Source: Apostichopus californicus
Taxonomy: Eukaryota > Echinodermata > Holothuroidea > Aspidochirotida > Stichopodidae
Direction: 5' to 3'
Assembly: GCA_020650975.1 (NCBI GenBank)
Contig: JAIPMN010019563.1
Location: 1 to 20,760, forward strand
Length of the DNA: 20,760 nucleotides
The position numbers and the translations under genes are program-made. Shown one piece after another: positions 8,073 through 20,000 of this stretch. Numbering within the stretch: the stretch's first letter is position 1; the number at the start of each line of letters is the position of its first letter. Under the pieces are notes generated by a model. It saw only the letters and a program-made list of their open reading frames with translations. It did no database searches and was not told where the DNA came from.

Positions 8073-11000
8073 GTAAGTAAAGGTTATCTATTATCATCGC
8101 ACAATTCATTGATTGCAGTGTTGTTTGTGGGTTACCTAGGCCCTAGAGTCTATTTAATTATTATATCATGTCACTTTTGACAGAATCCTGCTTTGGCAAC
8201 TGTCAAGACTGTTTTTCTTTGCATGTGGTACTCAAAAGGAAGCAGTCTATATGTGAGAATATGAAAATACTAAGTGTCCGTCTGTACTCTGTCGGGTAAT
8301 TATGTCCGCTGAATAGAATAGTTTTCACATAGGCATGAGACCAACAATGTAGTCCAGTGTATCAAGTCCTGCGATATCAGTTCAAGGCCAATGTGCAACT
8401 ATTTGTGCCATAACAAAAAGGGCAGTCAATGACATATTTTATAATGATTAACTATGGTAGATTCATGGCCAGTTCACCTCTGAAGAAATCTTAGAAATAT
8501 TAAGAGAGTTGCAAATGCATAAGTGATTTATTATACATGTTTTCTATCTGATGGACCTTCCTCACCCTGGATGCTATTTGATTATTTGATTTTCAAGGTG
8601 AGTGCATACTGAACCAATGCCCAGGGCTGACAAATTATGCCAGTTAATCATATTCTTGTCTGTCATTATAATGCTGTGTAGATATCATTTGAAGTAAACC
8701 CTTAAATATACTTTTGTTCACACACATGTAGGTAGGGTTACCATATACTGTATGTCCAGATTTCCTTGGACATGTCTGCTTTTTTTTTCTATTTTACAAT
8801 TATAATGAATGCAACTTGTAATAAATACAGGGGAAAAGCATTTCCACTGTTTTAGCCAACTGGCTACTCCAATTTGAACACCAAAAGATTATTTGCCATA
8901 GTAGCATTACATCATCCATTCTGATTAGTACAAGTAAGATGTATTGCTTTTATCTTCAAATCTAGTACAGTGTAGGTACCCTTCAAACTAATTTACATTA
9001 AATGGGAGGGGAAACCCCACAACTTGGACCTCTCCCCCAGACTGTAACAATGTGTCCTACTTTCATCCCTCAAATTGTCTATACATTAAACTATCCCATT
9101 CTGAGTTAGCACTCAATGTGGCTGATTAGATAAAACTTTTCTTTAATATTTCAAAAAATTTCAATATAAGCCAGTTTTGGAATTGAAAGTGGTTCATGCC
9201 CATTGTATTCCTGATAGTAAAAACTGCAAGCAAGTTTTGTGTGTTTCTCTTGGTTTGAGGATGGTTCTAATTTTTTTCAACATGCAACTCCAAAAGGTGC
9301 ACCCTTCAATCTAGAGTCTGTCTTGTTCTTGAGAATAATTATAACAAGAAAATGCAGAAGTTTCATGAGAGTGTTAGCTGCGTTATATATATATGTATTT
9401 ACATACAATTATCCTTTAGGCAGTGGATATATAGCCGTCAGACGGTTCCCGATTCCAGTTTACTATTTAGCCGTCACTTCAAAACAAAACACAAAAAAAC
9501 AAAAAAGAAAAAGAAAAACTGAAAAAAAAAAGAAAAAAAATCACAAGTCCGCAAGATTGATAACTGTGCATGTCAGACGGAAGTCTGAATACTAAATAGT
9601 AAACTGGAATCGGGAACCGTCTGACGGCTATATATCCACTTGACCACTTCGTATCCTTTAATGGTTAGATTGGATCTAATGTTCACTTTGAAAGTCCCAA
9701 AAGGATAAGTGCAATATTTACAGAAACATTAATTTACTTATCAATTTTGTATTTTTTTTTTTTGCAATTTAAGACGAGCATGGATGAGAAGTATGTTGCC
9801 AACATATGGGATCTACTTCATAATGCCATCCAGGAGATACAGAGGAAGAACAACAGCGGCCTGAGCTTCGAAGAGCTCTACCGTAATGCCTACACAATGG
9901 TACTCCACAAGCACGGAGAAAGACTCTATAAAGGCTTACGAGATGTCGTTACTTCTCATCTGGTGGAAAAGGTAAATACCAACTTCACGAGGTTCAATGT
10001 TTTCCTCTCTTCTTGTGACAGGGTTGGGTATCGTTATATTCCGTTTTAAAATGGAGAATGAAAATTGTTTCCGTAAGAGGTGCAGTGTTTCGGTAGTACA
10101 AAAAGGCAAATTATGGAATATGTAAAAACAAAATTGATTTTAGTCTTTTTGGATGCCTATGTAGCATACAGTATTGAAGACAGAAATATGCTCTTTGCGT
10201 TATACATCAAATACTGTAAGTATACATAAATGGAAGTTTTTGTACCACCTCCTCATTTAGGGTACATTTAATTTGCTTAATGAAAATGAACCTTTTGCCA
10301 CTAGCCCTTTCTCTTTTGTTTCTTTTCCTTTCTTAAGGTCAGAGTTGAAATACTAAACGCTCTAAACAACAACTTCCTACAAACCTTAAATGCTGCTTGG
10401 AACGACCACCAGACCGCCATGGTGATGATCAGAGACATTCTCATGTACATGGTAAGAACAATTATTGCAGGAATTGAAACGGATTTGCTGGTGGCTTTAG
10501 TTGATCGCTCAGCAAATTTTGCAGGAAAGTTTCCGCATCTTCAGGCAAAAACCCCAACCTCAATAGCATCTGTATCGAGAAGATGTTAAGTTTATGATAT
10601 TTTGTAAATGCATCTAGTAATGGCTGTATTAATGCTGTCATCAGGGCACTACAGTTAAAAATGTCTTTTATTCTCTTTATAATATTTCAATCATTCATAG
10701 AAAGTTGAAAACAAAAAATTCCACAAGAAAGATGGATTTTGATGGAAATTCTAAACACAGAGAACATTGACCGCTTAAGCAACCATTCCAAATGTATCCG
10801 ATTTCAAGGATAAAGAAAAGAGAAGTTTATACTAGCCTAAGAAAAGCTTATGAAGAGCATCTGCCCAGATTACATCACAGACCCCCTACTGTGACCCAAC
10901 TTCCTGGAGTAGTCGAAGGTTGAGCCAGTCAAAATTGAGTTTAGTAAAGGTATTGAGATGGTGGTTTTCAGCTAGTACTGCAAGATAAGTTTATAGTTGG

Positions 11001-14000
11001 ATATAAGTTCTGCATTAATTGCCACTGGAATATACCTTTGCATGACATCACGCCCTAGTCATCTGCAAACATTTAGTCAACGTAAACATGTGTCAGTAGC
11101 TCCATCTTGGAGTAGTTTCTCTCCTTGCTTTGTAGCTGTCTTAACAATTCTAAAGGCTGCTCTCTGAAGACCCAAAATTGGATAAGTAGTATTGCTGGAA
11201 AAAATATTGAGCCCACAGAGGCCATGGGAACATATATGAAATTCTTAATTTATCCTTTGTTTTTTCTTCTTTTTCTACATGACCATTTTTTTTTTCTCGA
11301 AAATGTATTTCCTTTCATTTGTTTTATCTGAAAACGTATAAATCATTCATCTGGAAAGAAAGAACATGAAAATTAAAAAAAAATCTTTTTGCTCTTTGAT
11401 GGAGCCAGAGTAAATCTACTCATAAAAAACAAAGAATACTATCATCACAGGATCATTAAGATGCATGCTGATGATAATCAGGCACCACCCACTGTGTTCC
11501 ATCTCCTGGAGTAACCAAAAGTGTATCTGGCAAAAAATAAGTTTCCAAGTAGGTGTAACTGGACAGCGGATACATTATTGACATGGGATTGTTTGCAACC
11601 AGATTTGCTGAATATTCATGGCTCCCATTGTCTGCCTATCTCCCATTGTCTGCCCATTGTCTGCTCCCATTGTCTGCCCATCCCTTCAAATGAATCTTTG
11701 GGCTACACCCACATTTTATTCAAAATAATTCTTTTCTAAAAAAAATGTGCAAGTTTATATCGTCACGTCTCTTCATTACAAAATTTAACTGTTTCGCTTC
11801 ACAGGACAGAGTCTACGTACAACAGAACAATGTAGACAACGTCTATAACCTCGGACTGAAGATCTTCCGAGACCAAGTCGTGAGGTACGGGAACATCCGG
11901 GAGCATCTACAGCAGACGCTGCTGGACATGGTGATGAGAGAGAGGAGGGGGGAGGTAGTAGATAGATTAGCTGTGAAGAATGCTTGCCAGATGTTAATGG
12001 TTCTCGGTATCGAGACCAGGACCGTTTACGAAGAAGACTTTGAACAGCCTTTCCTGGAGCAGTCTGCAGACTTTTATACTGTAAGTCGCTCAAGCTCCTT
12101 TACAATGTCATAGATCTCAAATTTATTTTGACGTTTAGCGAAACTGATGAGCAGTGCACAGAGAAGTAGTCTGATGCCTGTGGTATATTTTCTGAGCCAG
12201 TTTTTCTGGGCCAAAATATGTTTGGGACCATTTATGTGCCAAATTTTATCGAGCCCAATGTCTTTGGGAGGGACCAAAATTTTAAAATTGGCAATAGCTC
12301 CACAACCTTAAATTGGATTGCATTGAAACTTGGAATACAGTTGTTGGTTCGTAGCTGGTACATGTGGGCAAAAATATTATGATAATGGGGGATGGCATAC
12401 AACACTTTAATAATCCACTAAGGAAGGAACCATTTGTTGAATTAATGCAAGAGTAACACGTCTTTTGCTCTGGCAGACAAAATGAAAGCAGGGATTTGTT
12501 TTTTTCTTCTTTTTTTTCCTGGCAAAGGAGTGAAATCAACTGGCATTAGCCAGTGAATAGCCTGAATTTCGAGGTCCGATGTTATGTAGGCCGGACTTGC
12601 GGACTGCTCTATGACTCCACTCTGGCTGCTGTTAAAACTTTGCCAATATAAATTGGCAACCAGTACCTGCTAATTACACGGTGTAAAGTTGCAACATTTA
12701 TCATTTAGTGCCCAAGGAGGGATTGTTTGAATTGTGCACACTTTGGTGTGTGTATGTGTCAAGTTGCCAATGACCAAGGGTTTATGTTGCAAAGTCAAGT
12801 GAGGGGGCCTTGGCCTCAAACAAAGCTATAAACAGTCTACTCTACACTTTATATAGTTCATTTGTAACACTTTGAATAATTGAAATAATACACTTACAAT
12901 AAGAGACAACTTTGTCCGAGTTTTCCACCACAGTTGAACTACATAGTGGCTCCACCATGCCACCATTGCAATTGATACATAAATAGGTGTTGTATTTTTC
13001 TCGCAGATGGAGTCACAGAATTTCTTGACAGAGAACAGCGCTTCTGTTTACATCAGGAAGGTAGAAGCCCGTATCAATGAAGAGACTGAAAGAGCACTTC
13101 ATTGCCTGGACAAGTCTACTGAGGACCCCATCGTGAAGGTAGGCTCCCTCAAAATCTTCACAGAGATGTACTGTTAGTGCTATGGCAACTGACCCACTCT
13201 GTGGACATATATAATTATGGCAACTGACCCACTCTGTGGACATATATAGTTATGTTTGGGATGATGGTCGTCATTTCCGACACCAAAATCTGACAGAATA
13301 TCTCTTGTCAGTTTTCTGTCGATGATTTGGTTGTAACCATGTGTCTGAATAAGTAGTGTTACTTGAAAATGATGCGTGCAATGTTACTTTTAAGTTTGTC
13401 ATTTGAAACTTAGCAATGAATCAAAAAACCTTATTCCAAATGTATTTTTATATCAAAGGGGTTAAGAAGTATTATTAATTAATTAATTAAAAAGATATAT
13501 ATAATATATTTAATTTTTTTTAATTAATTAATTAATTAACACATGTAATTGTTGTCTGTTTCCTTTTCTTTCTTTCAGGTACTAGAAGAGGAACTGATTA
13601 GCAAGCACATGAAGACAGTTGTTGAGGCAAGTACAAATAAAGAGATAGGCTAAGAGATAAGCAGGTCATGCTTGCATTGGTACCCATTTTTCCCCCTCCT
13701 TGCTTACACCTTCAGAATGTTAGCTTTAAATACCCTCTCAAACTTACGGAGCTCACACAGTTGTCGAAGTTGTCTGCTGGTATCTTATTCAAAACATTTT
13801 TGAATTTTCAAAGTTATCATTGCCAGTCTACCAAGCGACATTACAAATATGAGCCATACTGTAAAACTAAAAACATGATTTCTGTTTGCACCCTGAGACT
13901 GTTTGTTTAAAAAAAAACTCAAAGTTGCAGTGCCTTTGTGTTGTGGCAATGCCATGTGAGTTTATTTCGTACCTTGGAAATAAGGGCAAAAATGGTGCCT

Positions 14001-17000
14001 TCTCTTCAAATCAAAAAAGGAAATATTTTCCTGGAAGATGGTACCAGTCATTGTACTAGAGATAACTGTAATTGCATGTTTTTTTAGGAAGTTGCTAAAA
14101 TTGTGAAATTCTAGGCCCTGTAAATACATATTTTGCAAAGTAAGTGGCCATTAGAAAGTTATTTATTAATATTATCTGATTTATTGTGATACACCAATAT
14201 TTTAATTTGTTTTTTTTCTCAACAAAGATGGAGAACTCTGGTGTTGTTCACATGTTGCAAAACAACAAGAAGGAGGGTGAGTTTGGTCTTTCTGAATAAT
14301 TTGAATGAAACCTGACAAAAAGAAAGTAAAAGTAAAAGAAAACAAAGTAATTGTATGGGATCCTTTCTGAAACAAGATACTTCTCCATACCATAGCAAAA
14401 TCTTGATCACTTGGGAACCAAACCATAGTGATGCCGATAATAATTTGGAAATTGTTATCAATAATACATATATTTGCCAGGCTTGTGTTGATATCAATCT
14501 GAGTCGTGACGACCCGTGTTCAAATTCTATACAATCGAGTCTGAACTCCGGCCTGCACCAGCCGAGCCGGAGTCTTTGCAAAACCTGACCCTAGTCCTGA
14601 AATTTTTTTTTTTATATTTAATCTGTTGTTAGAGGCCTGTGAATAAATCTTTTGTTTGAATTTCTAACCCGTCTCTGGATTGCTCCCACATGCTGGTCGT
14701 CGAATTGAATGATTCTAACCATGACTTGAATGTCTCCTCACAGATCTAGCCTGCATGTACAAGCTTTTCATCCGAGTCGCAAGTGGATTGGAGACGATGT
14801 GTAAATGTATAAGTGGTTACCTCCGAGAGCAGGGCAAGGCCTTAGTGCAGGAGGAAGATGGTGGTGGAGGGAAACAGCCGATACAGTACGTTCAGGTGAG
14901 CACGGAAAAATTGAGACCTCTACCTCAATCTTGCAAGCACTCCGTTGCCATCGGGTTTGTGTATGAGATGAAAATGAAATATAGATGAAACTGAATTTTT
15001 TCGAAAAATGAGCTAAAACTGTGTAACTTGGATGGCAACCCGAAGTGAAGTGTAAATTATGAGCCATCTGGGTTCTCCCACATGCATATGTGGTTGTTAA
15101 GCGTCGTAAAATAACTGGACTTTCAGTCAGGACGGTATTGTTATTGTTATTATAATCATCATCATCAAGGAATTACCAGTTGATTGCACCGTCCTGAGCT
15201 AGAACTGGTTGTCTATAATCATGAAACCTGATTGTTGACAGCTCTTTACAAACCTAGGAACATGCTATGTCAGCATTGTCTATGTAAGAAGTTTTTTTTT
15301 CACTTCTCTCTCTCTCTCTCGTCCAGGATCTTTTAGAGCTGAAGGACAACTTTGATATGTTTTTGAAAGAGTCATTCAGTAGCGACCGGAAATTTAAGCA
15401 AACCATCTCAGGAGACTTTGAATTCTTCCTCAACCTTAACCCAAAGTCCCCCGAATATCTGTCACTATTCATCGACGATAAATTGAAGAAGGGCGTCAAA
15501 GGGGTAAGTCTGCCCCCCTTCAACTTTATTCGCTTTTCTTCTGACATTGACAAGATGGAGGGGGGGATTGACAAGATGGAGGGGGGGTGGAATTGGAGGC
15601 AAAAGTAAATGGAAATTAGGGGTGAACAGCCAAAGATTTTCACAATACTAATTATCAAGATAAAAACAAGTTTGGGAATTCAGTTTCTACAAACTTTTGG
15701 ATGAAGTGATTAGAGAAGGAAACATTGCTGGTTGTATCTTGAATGGATCTCTCCTCTCACACAAATATATGAGCACAAGATAAATTGTTAGCAGTTTGTT
15801 TCAATGACGATATCACCCCTTTACCCAGAACTACAACGTACGTGAAGTGGCAGATGTACCGAGGCCTAGCCTAATTTGCATACAGCAACCAGGGGCTGAG
15901 TTTGTCATTGCCATTAATTTTTCAAGGGCTTATATGAAGTAGATTCCACCTTATTGGATGTGTAGAGCTGTTTCATAATGTCTGTATGTAACATTGCACC
16001 AGCTTTGTGGTGAATCTGGTCAGAAGTGGGATATGTGGGGTACTAAATGAAATTGAAAAGATTTCCTTTACATTTTACCGCCTTTATCTTCATAAAATAT
16101 GTTAAATTCTTTCCATACGAAGTTTCATAGTTTGTCATGTAGTATCATCTAATACAAAAATAAATATTTTGATTGCTTCATTTTTTAAATTTATAATTTT
16201 AAATCTCTCAGTTGTCAGAGCAAGAGGTTGAAGCAATCCTTGACAAGAGTATGGTCCTGTTCAGGTTCCTACAGGAGAAGGATATCTTTGAACGATACTA
16301 CAAGCAACATCTGGCTAAGAGATTGCTGCTCAACAAGAGTGTCTCTGATGACTCAGAGAAAAATATGATCTCAAAGTTGAAAGTAAGTCCATAGTTTTGC
16401 ATCAAGAGAATTAATTTTTTTTTAATTTTTTTTTTTACTGTTTGTTGAAAATCATATCTTGATATCTCGTATCTAACTTGAGATATGGTTGTTCGAATGT
16501 AAACCCATTTGGAACGTCTGTTTTTGTTTTGTTTTTTTCGTTTTTCGTTTCTGGTTAGATGTTCTTCAAAACCTTTACTTGGCCTGTTATAATCTTCTTA
16601 TTGATTTATCCTTGAATTGTTACTGAGTGGTCAGTGTTATCTATAGTTAGAATCTCCTGTTGTATCTACTCTGTTGTTGAAATATTTTTTCTAAATGATT
16701 GAAAAATTATGAAGACAACAAAGTGTTGTACCGACATTTTCTGTCACATACGTTGATAATGTTGGTAAAGTTGCGTCCTTGTCTGATGTTACCAAAGAAG
16801 GTAACCAAAGCGAAATAACGAAAGTGATCACAATGTTCTATTTCAGACGGAGTGTGGTTGTCAGTTCACATCCAAGCTAGAAGGAATGTTTAAAGATATG
16901 ACTCTCTCCAACACCTTCATGGATGAATTCAAAAACCATGTGCAATCAGCAGATGTAAGTACTCCTTGAAAAATCATCATTCGTCAGCAGTGTAGGAGAC

Positions 17001-20000
17001 ATAAGTGGACAGCTGTGTAAAAGACATAAGTGGACAAGTATTACTTCAGATAAGAGACAAATGGACAGCTATATCGGAGACAAAATTCAAGTGGACAGTT
17101 GTGAAAGAGATAGAAGTCAAATGGACAGCTGTGTCATAGAAAACTCAAGTGCCGAGCTCTGTCAAAGATAGAAATCAAGTGGATAAAAATAGTTCAGATT
17201 GGAAGCTATTTCAACGACAAATTCTAAAGAAGACAGCTCTGTTAGAGACAAACTCAATTTGACAGCTTTATCAGGAATATGCCGTCAACCAGCTGTATAA
17301 TAGAGAAAACACTTGAACTATCTGTTAAAGGGGGGGGGGGAAGGGACACTGCAGTTATGGTTAGCAGCAGTTGCTAACAATCAAAGAACAGCATTTCTTG
17401 ATATCCTTGTGTGTTAATCCTATTAAGTCTTTTAAATTTTCTGCTTATAGAAAGAATTCATGAATGTTACATATCAACATGTTACATTCTCTGTGGAATT
17501 TTGTCTTTGTTTGAACTGTTTCATTCACCACCCAATCTGAATAAAAAACTGATTTTGCAATCCCTCTTTCTTTCTTTCTTTCTTTCTCTGTGGTGTAGAT
17601 AAAGATGTATGGTGTAGACCTAAATGTTCGTGTGCTAACCACAGGATTCTGGCCAACGCAAGCATCTGCCAAGCAATGTGGTATTCCCGCTGCTGCTCGG
17701 CTAGCTTTTGAAGCATACAAGAGGTTCTATCTCAGTAAGCACACCGGTAGACAGGTCTCCTTACAGCCACAACTCGGATCCGCGGACTTGAATGCAGTAT
17801 TTTTTGGTGCTAAGAAGGTAATTAGGCCACACAGACTGTGCTTTATTTCATCTATAAATTCACATGCCCAAAGTGAGCTAATATACGAACTTGTTAAAGA
17901 CCTCTCACGTTGTTGCAACAACCTTAGCTGATTTCTTGTAGTAAATTTGAAAATACTGAGTGCACAAATAACTAAGCATGTCAGTTTTCTGTTTGTTTTT
18001 TTTTTCATTTGCAAATTGAGCCTGATAAGCTGAAGTTAAATAAATATCAGTAAAGTGATACTGCTATTAAATTATTGATAAGTTTACTCAATTTTTTTTT
18101 TGGCCCATTTCCATTCATTGTCAGGAATCTGGAAAGACTGATGAGAGGAGACATATCATCCAGGTGTCCACGTATCAGATGTGTATCTTAATGCTCTTTA
18201 ACACACGTGAACAGTGGACATATGAGGTCAGTAAACTATCACCACCGCCACTCAGTCCTTCCAAATCCTAGCAATACAACTGTCACTGGCATAGTTTATG
18301 ACATAGTTTAGGAACAGCAACAGTGCTACGTAATTTCAACGTAGCAAGTACAGACAGACTGCAAGATGTTCCACCTCTTTGAGGTGCTGTGACATCGCCC
18401 CTGGGACATCACCCCTGGGACAGATAGACAGTACTGTTAAAAAAGACTTTTAGGCTTAAACCCTCAAGCTAACATCTATCCTCCTAACTGGCATTGCTTT
18501 TAAGCAATATTGCTGTTGTGTACGGTATGACATCTCAAATTGGACAATATGGCAGTAACTTGACATTGGGTTTTCATTACATTTCTACACATTTATACTA
18601 CAATATCTCCCGAACGGAGCAAGAGATTTCGTAATTTGTTTGAGGAAGTAGTTCTTCACAAAGATCTCTTTCATATAATCTGAAAGATGTTGATGGGTTG
18701 GGTTTGTGGCTCCTTTAAACTGTACTATCTAAATATTCACTCTTTTTCGTCCTCTAGGAAATCTCTCAAGAGACAGATATCCCGAACAAGGACTTGATTC
18801 GAGCCCTGCAATCCCTGGCTCTAGGGAAGCCAACGCAAAGGATCCTGGTCAAGGAACCGAAAGGAAAAGAAATTGGTAAGCCCACTGCTGCATTTTCCGT
18901 TGAGTGATAATGCCTTTTGTCACACTGCCCAAGTCATTTATTAATCAAAAAAATAATCAGATATCCCGTAATAATGACTCACACGAAGAAATCTGACCAC
19001 TTGGGGAAGAATTTAAATCAGAAATCATTTCTGACTATGCTTACATTGCTTATATTATCTTTTCGTGGCATTATCTATCTGTTGTGTGTATTGCATAACT
19101 GACAGAATTAACTTTATACTCAATATTTTCCAGAAATGTCAATTCTCCGTCACCCCCACCTCTTTCCCCCTTTTTTTTTTCCATGAGGTTTCATTCTTTT
19201 TTCCTCCGTCTCTGCAGAAAACAGCCATATATTCACCGTCAATGACCAGTTCACATCGAAGCTGTACAGAGTCAAGATTCAGACAGGTATGCTTGTCATT
19301 GTGTTTGTCGATCTTCGAGAGTGTTTTTTTTTCAGAATATGAATAGCAAGTAGTCTCCTCGGTCAACTAACATGGCCTGTGTGTGTCTGTGTGTGTGTCT
19401 GTGTGTAAGCCTCTTGACCAGGCCTAAAATTTTACAATTTTAGCCTCTTTTAGAAAAGTTTCAAGTGCTTAATAGATCTACTGGCACAAAATCAAATTCT
19501 CACTGGCAATTTTCTGAACTGCAATACTGTACATTAGTTGAGAGCAGCCCATAATATTTGCTGATGGCTTATGATGTTAGGTTAGGAAATCATTCAGATT
19601 CTGTGACTGACAGTAGTTCACAGACTCACCATGTGTTTATGTTTTCTACTGTCTACTGGCAAGAAAATGCCAGTGGCCTTTTTCAGACAGGCAAAAGGCA
19701 AAATCGACTGACATTCAGTAGATAGACTTAATTTTGAGGCCTGTTGTCATACAATTTAGTTCATTTGTCAGATATATTTCCAAACTGAATTGACTTGAAT
19801 GTAGGTGGAGTTTGACTATGTCTCAGATATGTTAATTTTGGGATGAACAAAACATTCATTTTATTGACTCTCAGATCTCTGTTTGTGACCTGAAAGAATT
19901 GTGGTAGATTAATGATTAGGTCTTTATGTCTGTGATTCTCTTGACATTTCTCCCAGGGCTTGGTATTCGTGTAATGGAGCAGTTGTTTCCACAAGTAACC

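Larger units (their letters stand above)
13139..13578 (+). other. CUL3 intron 5
   Basis: 440 nt, GT-AG. It holds the 35-bp duplication and a palindromic (TTAA)n region around 13471-13542 that could form an AT hairpin. Confidence 0.8.

Noticed and set aside
8730..9080. Possible hAT-like element (GGGTTACCATA, TTGGACATGTC, later GTGTCCTACTTTCATCCCTC)
   Set aside because: The left-end pattern recalls known hAT-derived repeats, but no matching right terminal repeat or target duplication was found.
9239..9595. 118-codon open frame in CUL3 intron 1
   Set aside because: It starts outside and runs through a MITE arm and a poly-A loop encoding a Lys-rich low-complexity tail; there is no homology.
10880..11530. 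Two similar patches in CUL3 intron 3 (CCTGGAGTA context)
   Set aside because: Similarity is limited to short words by eye; not enough to call a repeat family.
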